A DNA stretch of 64,000 bases from Christensenella sp034926635 (GTDB taxonomy: Bacteria; Bacillota; Clostridia; Christensenellales; Christensenellaceae), in assembly GCA_034926635.1 (NCBI GenBank), contig JAYFQX010000012.1:48754-112753 (forward strand), in the 5' to 3' direction. Made by a program: the position numbers and the translations under genes. The notes under the pieces were generated by a model. The model was not told where the DNA came from. It searched no databases and worked only from the letters and a program-made list of their open reading frames with translations. This document shows, piece by piece, positions 25,416-32,959 of this stretch (its first letter is position 1; each line of letters opens with the position of its first letter).

Positions 25416-26010
25416 TCTGTTTTGCGTCACCAACCGCCGGCTGTGCAGCGATGATTTTCTCAGGCGGATCGAAGCCATCGCCCGGCAAAAACCGTCCGGC
25501 GTGATCCTGCGGGAAAAAGATCTGCCGGAAAACGAATATCTTGCGCTTGCGCTGGACGTAATTGCCGTTTGCGGGCAAGCGGGCGTTCCCTGCATCCTGC
25601 ATCGCTTCCCCGGTGCGGCAGCGGCGCTCGGGCAGCGGGAGATCCACCTGCCCCTCCCCGTCCTGCGCGCACTGCCCCACGAAGAAAAGGCGTATTTCCG
25701 CCGGATTGGCGTTTCCTGCCATTCGGCAGCAGAGGTACGCGAAGCAGAGACGCTCGGCTGCACTTACGTGACGGCAGGGCATATTTTTGAAACAGACTGC
25801 AAAAAAGGTCTCGCAGGGCGCGGGCTTCCGTTTTTACGCGAGGTTTGCGGCTGCACAGGCGTTCCGGTCTATGCCATCGGCGGGATTACTCCGCAGAACC
25901 TGCGGGACATTAAAAACGCGGGCGCAGCCGGCGCATGCCTCATGAGCAGCCTGATGACATGCTGCGATCCGGCAGCGTATTTTCATTCCTTAAGGGAGAC
26001 GATATCATGA
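25408..26010 (+). CDS. tenI: TenI-like thiamine phosphate synthase paralogue
   Basis: A 200-residue ThiE/TenI superfamily TIM barrel. It starts MFDLFCVTNRRLC and ends with the phosphate-binding IGGITPQNLRDIKNAGAAGACLMSSLM. Known TenI proteins aromatise the thiazole tautomer rather than joining thiazole and pyrimidine. A separate full ThiE follows directly, so this one is best read as the tautomerase; it could also be a second ThiE. It overlaps both neighbours, implying tight coupling. Confidence 0.85.
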   Translation: MFDLFCVTNRRLCSDDFLRRIEAIARQKPSGVILREKDLPENEYLALALDVIAVCGQAGVPCILHRFPGAAAALGQREIHLPLPVLRALPHEEKAYFRRIGVSCHSAAEVREAETLGCTYVTAGHIFETDCKKGLAGRGLPFLREVCGCTGVPVYAIGGITPQNLRDIKNAGAAGACLMSSLMTCCDPAAYFHSLRETIS

Positions 26011-26648
26011 ATTTTACAAAAGATACCCTGCTCCTATATGCGGTCACCGACCGCTCCTGGGCGCACGGGCAAACGTTTTACGAACAAATTGAATCGGCGC
26101 TGCGCGGCGGTGTCACGCTGCTGCAGCTCCGCGAAAAGAAGCTGGACGATGAAGCCTTCCTTGCCGAGGCGGTCAAGGTCAAAGACCTTTGCCGCAGCTA
26201 CGGCGTACCGCTGATCATCAACGACAATGTAAGCGTTGCGCTCAAAAGCGGTGCCGACGGCGTCCATGTCGGCATGGAAGACGCGCCTGTACGGGAAATC
26301 CGCAGGTGCGCAGACAAAGGCTTCCTGATTGGCGCGACCGCCAAAACCGTAGAGCAGGCAAAGCTCGCCGAAGCGACCGGCGCGGATTATATCGGCGTTG
26401 GGGCGGTTTTTCCGTCCCCCACCAAAAAAAACGCCGTCCGCATTACCACGGCACAGCTAAAAGAGATCTGTGCCTCGGTTTCCATCCCCGCTGTTGCCAT
26501 CGGCGGCATCAATCTTGAAAACGCAGGCGCGCTTACGGGCGGCGGCATGGACGGCATTGCTGTTATTTCCGCCCTGTTTGCCACAGATAACATCGAGCAG
26601 GCGGCAGCGCGTCTCAGAGCGAAAGCTATTGAAATCACGCGCGGTTAG
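26007..26648 (+). CDS. thiE: thiamine-phosphate synthase ThiE
   Basis: Joins HMP pyrophosphate and thiazole phosphate to thiamine monophosphate. The 213-residue protein has the expected YAVTDRS, GGVTLLQLREKKLDDE, LIINDNVSVALKSGADGVHVGMED, GATAKTVEQAKLA, YIGVGAVFPSPTKKN and AIGGINLENA segments. The start overlaps the tenI stop (ATGA), with GGGAG eight bases upstream. Confidence 0.96.
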   Translation: MNFTKDTLLLYAVTDRSWAHGQTFYEQIESALRGGVTLLQLREKKLDDEAFLAEAVKVKDLCRSYGVPLIINDNVSVALKSGADGVHVGMEDAPVREIRRCADKGFLIGATAKTVEQAKLAEATGADYIGVGAVFPSPTKKNAVRITTAQLKEICASVSIPAVAIGGINLENAGALTGGGMDGIAVISALFATDNIEQAAARLRAKAIEITRG

Positions 26649-26679
26649 GATACGGCTGCGCCTGTAAACACAAGAAAAA

Positions 26680-26740
26680 TGCTTCGCAAAAATCCGAAGC
26701 AAAAAAGCGGCAGACTGGGGGCACCACTTTTTGCCGCTCA
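26680..26740 (+). promoter_or_regulatory. two hairpins in the thiE-thiD gap
   Basis: GCTTCG-CAAAAAT-CCGAAGC and a longer AAAAGCGGCA ... TGCCGCT stem lie in the 128-base gap between thiE and thiD, without a good T-run after either. They may mark mRNA processing or partial attenuation inside the operon. Confidence 0.35.
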
Positions 26741-26776
26741 ATAAAAATAGTGCTGCACACGAAAGGAGACAAACGT

Positions 26777-27580
26777 ATGAAAACAGCATTATCAATCGCC
26801 GGAAGTGATTCCAGCGGAGGCGCCGGTATTCAGGCTGATCTGAAAACGATGACAATGAATGGCGTGTATGCAATGAGCGTGATCACAGCGCTCACTGCAC
26901 AAAACACAACCGGCGTTGCGGGGATCTCGGAAGTTTCTCCCGATTTCCTCAGGCAGCAAATTGACGCAATCTTTGAAGATATCCGTCCTGACGCAGTAAA
27001 GATCGGAATGGTTTTTTCTCCCGAAGCATTTGAGGTGATCGCGGAAAGGCTGCGTTTTTACCAGGCAAAAAATATTGTCGTAGATCCTGTGATGGTTGCG
27101 ACAAGCGGTTCAAAGCTGATGAAAAGCGAGGCTGCCGCTGCCATGGAGAAATACCTTCTTCCCCTCGCGGCAGTCATAACGCCCAACATCCCCGAAGCGC
27201 AGATGCTTTCGGGTATCTCCATCCATACGGAAGAAGATATGCTCCGCGCCGCCAAAACCATCAGCCAAAGCTGTGGCAGCGCCATCCTGCTCAAGGGCGG
27301 TCATAGCACAGCGGACGCAAACGATATCCTCTACGCAGCAGAAAAAGCAAGATGGTTCTTTGGCAAACGGATCGACAACCCCAACACCCACGGCACGGGA
27401 TGTACGCTCTCGAGCGCCATTGCAGCCAACCTTGCTAAAGGCTTTGCCCTTGAGGACGCGATCGAGCGTTCCAAGCAATATATTTCCGACGCGCTTGCGG
27501 ACGGTCTTGACCTCGGCAAAGGCCCCGGTCCCTTAAACCACGCTTTTCACCTGAAGGGTGAATATAAAAAGGAGAAATAA
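26777..27580 (+). CDS. thiD: hydroxymethylpyrimidine (phosphate) kinase ThiD
   Basis: Ribokinase-fold enzyme that phosphorylates HMP and HMP-P. The 267-residue sequence shows SIAGSDSSGGAGIQADLKTM at the N-terminus, DPVMVATSGSKL, TPNIPEA, LLKGGHS and the anion-hole/catalytic segment NTHGTGCTLSSAIAANLA. GGAG lies nine bases before ATG 26777. It is four bases upstream of thiC. Confidence 0.95.
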   Translation: MKTALSIAGSDSSGGAGIQADLKTMTMNGVYAMSVITALTAQNTTGVAGISEVSPDFLRQQIDAIFEDIRPDAVKIGMVFSPEAFEVIAERLRFYQAKNIVVDPVMVATSGSKLMKSEAAAAMEKYLLPLAAVITPNIPEAQMLSGISIHTEEDMLRAAKTISQSCGSAILLKGGHSTADANDILYAAEKARWFFGKRIDNPNTHGTGCTLSSAIAANLAKGFALEDAIERSKQYISDALADGLDLGKGPGPLNHAFHLKGEYKKEK

Positions 27581-27584
27581 TAAA

Positions 27585-28886
27585 ATGGAATACAGCACAC
27601 AAATGGAAGCTGCCAGAAAAGGCATTGTCACCAAAGAAATGAAAGCGATCGCCAAAAAGGAATACCGCACGGAAGAAGAGATCCGTGATCTTGTAGCAAA
27701 AGGACATGTTGCCATCTGCGCGAATAGGCGCCATACCTGCCTTGACCCCAACGGCGTAGGTTCTATGCTGCGCACAAAAATTAACGTAAATCTCGGCGTT
27801 TCCAAGGACTGCAAGGATTACGAGATAGAAATGGAAAAAGTAATGGCGGCAGTGGATATGGGCGCAGAAGCCATCATGGATCTTTCCTCGCACGGCAATA
27901 CGCAGCCCTTCCGCAAAAAGCTGACGAGCGAATGCCCCGCGATGATCGGCACCGTACCCGTTTACGACAGCGTGATCCATTACCAGCGTGATCTTTCCAC
28001 CCTCACCGCCAAAGATTTCATTGACGTTGTGCGCCTGCACGCGGAGGACGGCGTAGATTTTGTGACGCTCCATTGCGGCATCACGCAAAAAACAATCGAA
28101 CAGATCAAAAAACACAAACGGAAAATGAATATTGTTTCCCGCGGGGGGTCTTTGGTGTTCGCATGGATGTGTATGACCGGGCAGGAAAACCCGTTTTATG
28201 AGTATTACGACGAAATCCTCGAGATCTGCAGGGAATACGACGTCACCATCTCGCTGGGCGACGCATGCCGTCCGGGCTGTCTTGCCGACGCAAGCGACGT
28301 CTGCCAGATCGAAGAACTTGTCCGTCTGGGAGAACTCACAAAGCGCGCCTGGGCAAAAGACGTGCAGGTGATGGTGGAGGGTCCCGGTCATGTGCCGCTC
28401 GACCAGATTGAAGCAAACATGAAGATCCAGCAGACCATCTGCATGGGCGCGCCCTTCTATGTTTTGGGACCGATCGTCACGGATATCGCGCCCGGTTACG
28501 ATCACATCACCTCCGCGATCGGCGGCGCGATCGCCGCTTCCGCCGGCGCAGCCTTCTTGTGCTACGTCACGCCCGCCGAGCATCTTGCGCTTCCTACGGT
28601 GGAAGACGTAAAACAAGGCATCGTTGCTTCGCGGATCGCCGCCCATGCCGCAGATATCGCAAAACATATTCCGCACGCAAGGGACATTGATGATAGGATG
28701 GCTGACGCACGCAAGGCGTTTGACTGGGAACGCCAATGGGAATGCGCGATCGACCCGCAAACGGCAAAGCGTATCCGCGAGGAAAGCAAGCCGGAAATCG
28801 AAGAAAGCTGCTCCATGTGCGGCAAATTCTGCGCAGTGCGCAGCATGAACAAAGCGCTCAACGACGAATATATCGACATCCTGTAA
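27585..28886 (+). CDS. thiC: phosphomethylpyrimidine synthase ThiC
   Basis: A non-canonical radical SAM enzyme that rearranges aminoimidazole ribotide to HMP-P. The 433-residue, short clostridial form has VAICANRRHTCLDPNGVG, MDLSSHGNTQPFR, RGGSLVFAWMC, SLGDACRPGC, VEGPGHVPLDQIEANM and a C-terminal cluster motif CSMCGKFC. The cluster spacing here is Cx2Cx3C rather than the Cx2Cx4C of proteobacterial ThiC. Last gene of the operon, followed by a terminator. Confidence 0.96.
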   Translation: MEYSTQMEAARKGIVTKEMKAIAKKEYRTEEEIRDLVAKGHVAICANRRHTCLDPNGVGSMLRTKINVNLGVSKDCKDYEIEMEKVMAAVDMGAEAIMDLSSHGNTQPFRKKLTSECPAMIGTVPVYDSVIHYQRDLSTLTAKDFIDVVRLHAEDGVDFVTLHCGITQKTIEQIKKHKRKMNIVSRGGSLVFAWMCMTGQENPFYEYYDEILEICREYDVTISLGDACRPGCLADASDVCQIEELVRLGELTKRAWAKDVQVMVEGPGHVPLDQIEANMKIQQTICMGAPFYVLGPIVTDIAPGYDHITSAIGGAIAASAGAAFLCYVTPAEHLALPTVEDVKQGIVASRIAAHAADIAKHIPHARDIDDRMADARKAFDWERQWECAIDPQTAKRIREESKPEIEESCSMCGKFCAVRSMNKALNDEYIDIL

Positions 28887-28908
28887 CACGTATTCAGCAT
28901 ACAAAAAG

Positions 28909-28946
28909 AAGCGCGCGCCGCAAAAACTGCAAACGCGCTTTTTTTG
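28909..28946 (+). terminator. terminator of the thiamin operon
   Basis: AAGCGCG ... CGCGCTT stem (with an 18-base loop) followed by TTTTTTG, 23 bases after thiC. Confidence 0.75.
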
Positions 28947-28987
28947 TAGAAGCTTTGAAGGATCTTAGGATGACGCCGACGCATCCG

Positions 28988-29024
28988 GTCAAAAAAACCG
29001 TTGAAAAAGATTTTTCAACGGTTT
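28988..29024 (-). terminator. terminator of secA
   Basis: On the minus strand AAACCGTTGAAAAA-TC-TTTTTCAACGGTTT is followed by TTTTGACC, 17 bases after the secA stop. Confidence 0.85.
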
Positions 29025-29040
29025 CTCATTTTTGCGGATC

Positions 29041-31776
29041 TTATTCGTTTTTCCCACAGCAGTTTTTATATTTTTTTCCACTGCCGCACGGGCACGGCGC
29101 GTTGCGCCCCACTGTTTTCTCCACATGCACGGGTGTCTGCGGCTCGCCCGCATTTGCATTTGCGCCCGCGCGCATATTACTGCGCTGCGCCCCGCCGCCG
29201 GTCGGGTTTCCGTCCGCGTCGAGGTTTGCCTTGCCTTCCTGCGCCTCGTGCTGCTCTACCTTGCTCTGTACCTTGATGTGGTACAGCATATACACCGCTT
29301 CCTCACGAATCGCGTCTACCATGGCGTCAAACATATCGAAGCCCTCGATACGGTATTCATTGATCGGGTCGCGCTGTCCGAGCGCCCGCAGACCAATCCC
29401 GCGGCGGAACTGATCCATCGCGTCAATGTGATCCATCCATTTGGAATCCACCACGCGCAGCAGCACCATGCGTTCCACATCGCGCATCCCAAAGCCCGCT
29501 TCCTGCATTTCCGTTTCTTTGACGCCGTATGCCTCACGCACTTTTTCGCGGATTTCACTTTCCAGCTTTTTGCTGTCGGCAGCCTCTTTTTCCTCCTCGG
29601 AATATTGCTCCAGCTTCAGCCCAAAAACACGCTCGAAATAAGCGTACAAATCATTCCAATCCCATTCTTCCGAATATTTGCCCTTCGGGCAATAAACCCC
29701 GATCGCGTTTTCTACCAGCGAATCAATCATCCCCTGGATACTGCCGGAAATATCGTCGCCCATCAATACCTGCTTGCGCTGACCGTAGATCACCTCGCGC
29801 TGCTTGTTCATAACGTCATCGTAATCCAGTACGTTTTTCCTCAGATTAAAGTTGTTGCCTTCAATCCTCTTTTGGGCGTTTTCAATCTGCTTGGTCAGCA
29901 TGCCGAATTCAAGGGGCATATCGTCCCCGTCGCCTGCCAGCCTTTCCATCAACGCCTTAATCCGGTCGCCGCCAAACAGGCGCATGAGGTCGTCTTCCAG
30001 CGCGATATAAAACTTGGAAGATCCCGGGTCGCCCTGCCTGCCGCTTCGTCCGCGCAGCTGGTTGTCGATCCGGCGGCTTTCGTGGCGTTCCGTGCCGAGA
30101 ATGGCAAGTCCGCCCAGCGCCACCACTTCTTCATGCTCCGCATCCGTAATTTTTTTATATTTTTCCATCAGCTCGACGTATTTCTGGCGTGCCGCCAAAA
30201 CTTCTTCATCCGTTGTCGCCGCATGACTGACAGCCTGCTCGATCATCTCGTCATCCATGCCATCCGCGCGCATCTCGTTACGCGCAAGATAGTCCGCGTT
30301 GCCCCCAAGAAGGATATCCGTACCACGACCCGCCATGTTGGTGGCAATGGTCACCGCGTTCTTCTTACCGGCCTGCGCAATGATCTGTGCCTCGCGCAAA
30401 TGGTTTTTGGCATTCAACACCTCGTGCTTGACGCCCCGGCGCACCAACAGCGACGATAGATATTCACTGTCGGAAACGGAAACCGTACCCACCAAGATCG
30501 GTCTTCCTGTTTCATGCAGCCGCACGATCTCTTCTACCGCGGCGTTAAACTTACCCTTTTTGGTGTTGTATATCACATCGTTTTGATCCTTACGGATCAT
30601 CGGGCGATGCGTCGGGATCTCCACCACCTGCAGGTTGTAGATGCTCTGGAATTCATCCTCTTCCGTCTTCGCCGTACCGGTCATGCCGGAAAGCTTGTGG
30701 TACATCCGGAAAAAATTCTGGAACGTAACCGTGGCGAGCGTCTTTGATTCACGCTCCACCTTCACGCCTTCCTTGGCTTCGATCGCCTGGTGCAGCCCGT
30801 CGGAATACCGCCGCCCAATCATCAAACGCCCGGTAAACTCGTCTACGATCACAACTTCCTTATCTTCCGTCACCACATATTCGCGGTCGCGCACAAACAG
30901 GCGGTGTGCCTTCAGCGCCTGGTTGATATGGTGCACGATCTCCGTATTTTCAATATCCGTCAGATTTTCCAGGTGGAAAAACTGCTCCGCTTTTTTTACG
31001 CCGTCTTCCGTTAGGTTGATCGCCTTCATTTTTTCGTCGACTTCGTAATCAGCCTCTTCTTTTAACTTGCCGACAAACTTATCGGCCTGCTGATAAAGAT
31101 CCGTGCCTTTATCTCCCTGCCCGGAAATGATGAGCGGCGTACGCGCCTCGTCGATCAAAATACTATCCACTTCATCCACAACGGCAAAATTAAGTTCGCG
31201 CTGCACAAGATCGCTTTTGCGGATCACCATGTTGTCACGCAGGTAATCAAACCCGAGCTCGTTGTTTGTGGAATAAACAATATCGCACGCATAAGCCTTT
31301 TGCTTCTGTGCCTTATCCATCTCCCGTGTTACAAGCCCCACCGTAAAGCCGAGGAACTTAAACACCTTGCCCATCCATTCGCTGTCACGCCGGGCGAGGT
31401 ATTCGTTCACCGTTACAATATGCACGCCCTTGCCGGAAATCGCGTTTAAAGCCGCGGGCAGCGTCGCCACCAGCGTTTTTCCTTCGCCTGTCTTCATCTC
31501 GGCAATATTCCCTTGGTGCAGCACAATGCCACCCAAAACCTGCGCATAAAAATGCTTCATGCCAAGCACACGCCAGCTTGCCTCGCGTACCTGTGCAAAC
31601 ACCTCCGGGAGCAGCGCATCCAGGCTCTCACCGTCTTCCTGATGACGTTTTTTAAAAATCTCGGTCATCTGCACGAGCTCTGCGTCGCTCATCTCCTCAT
31701 AGATCGGGGCCAGCGCTTCCACTTTGTCCGCCAGCTTTTTTACCGGCCGCAGCGCCGAATTAGAAAATATTCCCAT
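29041..31776 (-). CDS. secA: preprotein translocase ATPase SecA
   Basis: The motor that pushes preproteins through SecYEG. The 911-residue protein contains Walker A EMKTGEGKTLVA (about residue 93), VTVNEYLARRDSEWM, YSTNNELGFDYLRDNM, the DEAD-type VVDEVDSILIDEARTPLIISG, TNMAGRGTDILLGGNA and GRSGRQGDPG. It ends in a zinc-binding SEC-C tail CPCGSGKKYKNCCG that contacts SecB or ribosomes in known cases. The start at 31776 has AGAAGG at a long spacing (13 bases), which may mean weak initiation. Divergent from the raiA RNA/hpf unit. Confidence 0.98.
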   Translation of the reverse strand: MGIFSNSALRPVKKLADKVEALAPIYEEMSDAELVQMTEIFKKRHQEDGESLDALLPEVFAQVREASWRVLGMKHFYAQVLGGIVLHQGNIAEMKTGEGKTLVATLPAALNAISGKGVHIVTVNEYLARRDSEWMGKVFKFLGFTVGLVTREMDKAQKQKAYACDIVYSTNNELGFDYLRDNMVIRKSDLVQRELNFAVVDEVDSILIDEARTPLIISGQGDKGTDLYQQADKFVGKLKEEADYEVDEKMKAINLTEDGVKKAEQFFHLENLTDIENTEIVHHINQALKAHRLFVRDREYVVTEDKEVVIVDEFTGRLMIGRRYSDGLHQAIEAKEGVKVERESKTLATVTFQNFFRMYHKLSGMTGTAKTEEDEFQSIYNLQVVEIPTHRPMIRKDQNDVIYNTKKGKFNAAVEEIVRLHETGRPILVGTVSVSDSEYLSSLLVRRGVKHEVLNAKNHLREAQIIAQAGKKNAVTIATNMAGRGTDILLGGNADYLARNEMRADGMDDEMIEQAVSHAATTDEEVLAARQKYVELMEKYKKITDAEHEEVVALGGLAILGTERHESRRIDNQLRGRSGRQGDPGSSKFYIALEDDLMRLFGGDRIKALMERLAGDGDDMPLEFGMLTKQIENAQKRIEGNNFNLRKNVLDYDDVMNKQREVIYGQRKQVLMGDDISGSIQGMIDSLVENAIGVYCPKGKYSEEWDWNDLYAYFERVFGLKLEQYSEEEKEAADSKKLESEIREKVREAYGVKETEMQEAGFGMRDVERMVLLRVVDSKWMDHIDAMDQFRRGIGLRALGQRDPINEYRIEGFDMFDAMVDAIREEAVYMLYHIKVQSKVEQHEAQEGKANLDADGNPTGGGAQRSNMRAGANANAGEPQTPVHVEKTVGRNAPCPCGSGKKYKNCCGKNE

Positions 31777-31927
31777 TTATTTTTAATAACCTTCTCTCTT
31801 CAATCCATATGGCTATAGTAAGCCAGTTTCATTATATTTTATCAAAGTTATAAATGTAAGTAAATCAAATCCGTTTAAATTGTACAAAAAGTTCAAAATT
31901 ACATTTCCCTTTTGCGCTGTGCTGCTT

Positions 31928-31933
31928 TATAAT
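31928..31933 (+). promoter_or_regulatory. -10 element of the raiA RNA
   Basis: A perfect TATAAT lies about 12 bases before the first conserved base of the RNA; no strong -35 hexamer is seen upstream at 16-18 bases. Confidence 0.5.
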
Positions 31934-31939
31934 CGAAAG

Positions 31940-32160
31940 AAAGCAGGAAATCCGTGTCCGTGGTTGCAAGCCGATGCCAGTCGCAGGCAAAACGGTCCAC
32001 GTAAGCGGCGGTATTTGCCGCCGTGAGCATAGTGCGGCTAGACGTAAGACCGCCCTTCCAAAAAGGAAGAGAGGAGTAAGAGTGGCCAATGCAGGCTGCG
32101 GGGCTCCCCGGCGGCGAATGTGGGGGAAAAGACCAGGTCGGGCGGTGCTCCTGTTTTTTT
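31940..32160 (+). ncRNA. raiA-motif structured RNA
   Basis: A long GC-rich non-coding region directly upstream of hpf (raiA), the position that gave the raiA RNA motif its name in Firmicutes and Actinobacteria. Visible pairings include the hairpin GCGGCGG-TATTT-GCCGCCG (about 32005-32022), CTTCC-AAAAA-GGAAG (32055-32069), and a long-range ACCGCCC (32049-32055) with GGGCGGT (32140-32146). A T-run at 32153-32160 may end the RNA. Published work on this class points to a role in sporulation or aggregation in Clostridium rather than cis control of hpf. Class assigned from position and overall layout, without a covariance model. Confidence 0.75.
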
Positions 32161-32343
32161 ATTTCCTTTGATTTTGTTTCCTGTTTGGAAGGAAACCGGA
32201 TAGCTTATAAAGAATATATAAGGTAAGCGTATCTTTCCCAAGCGACAGCCGGGGTGCGGGAAACATGCAGGCTCAAACTCTCCGCGCCCTATCAAAGGGC
32301 AAGACGCGCCCAACCACTATAAAACGGAAAAGGGGCGAACAGA

Positions 32344-32874
32344 ATGAAAATTAGTATTTCCGGTAAAAACATCACCATCTCCAATTACCTGCGCGATGTT
32401 ATCAACAAAAAGGCAGGCAAACTGGAGCGCTATTTCAAACCCGATACCGAAATGCAAGTAACGCTTTCCATCGAGAAATCCCGCCATATCGCAGAAGTGA
32501 CGATTATCGCAGAAGGTGTGGTGCTCCGGGGCGAAGAAGCGACGGGAGATATGTATTCTTCCATCGACGTGGTTCTCAAAAAGCTGGAGCGTCAAATGCG
32601 CAAGCATCGTACCAAGCTGGAAAAACGCCTGCACGCGGAGGCCTTTGAAGAAGAAACCGTTTACGATTATTACGACGAAGATTTTGAGGAGGATATTCCG
32701 CAGATCGTCCGTAAGAAAAAATTTGTACTGCGCCCAATGGATGCCGAAGACGCCGCGATGCAAATGGAGCTTCTGGGTCATACATTTTTTGTCTATCGCA
32801 ATCCCCGCAACAACGAGGTTAATGTCATTTACAAACGCGCGGACGGCAATTACGGCGTGATCGAGCCACAATAA
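32344..32874 (+). CDS. hpf: ribosome hibernation promoting factor, long form (HPF/RaiA)
   Basis: A 176-residue protein that dimerises stalled 70S ribosomes into inactive 100S particles. The N-terminal S30AE domain (ISGKNITISNYLRDVINKKAGKLERYF..., with basic KLERQMRKHRTKLEKRLH) occupies about residues 1-100. The C-terminal dimerisation domain (IVRKKKFVLRPMDAEDAAMQMELLGHTFFVYRN...) follows. AAGGGGCG lies eight bases before the ATG. Between the raiA RNA and the start is a 180-base stretch with a TATAAA-like element near 32200, so hpf may have its own promoter. Confidence 0.96.
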   Translation: MKISISGKNITISNYLRDVINKKAGKLERYFKPDTEMQVTLSIEKSRHIAEVTIIAEGVVLRGEEATGDMYSSIDVVLKKLERQMRKHRTKLEKRLHAEAFEEETVYDYYDEDFEEDIPQIVRKKKFVLRPMDAEDAAMQMELLGHTFFVYRNPRNNEVNVIYKRADGNYGVIEPQ

Positions 32875-32896
32875 AATAGCTTTCCTAGTAAAAATA

Positions 32897-32932
32897 TATG
32901 GGGCTGCCCAAGAAGGGCAGCCCCATTTTTTG
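32897..32932 (+). terminator. terminator between hpf and the NlpC/P60 gene
   Basis: ATGGGGCTGCCC-AAGA-AGGGCAGCCCCAT followed by TTTTT. On the other strand the run is AT-rich (ATATTTTTAC), so it may serve both convergent genes. Confidence 0.88.
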
Positions 32933-32959
32933 TTTGTATTCCGCTTGTAACTTTCCTTT

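Noticed and set aside
27435..28904. 489-codon frame opposite thiD/thiC
   Set aside because: Antisense of an unmistakable thiC; composition is that of a reverse-complement shadow.
29032..30459. 475-codon plus-strand frame opposite secA
   Set aside because: Antisense of SecA; no start signal or family.
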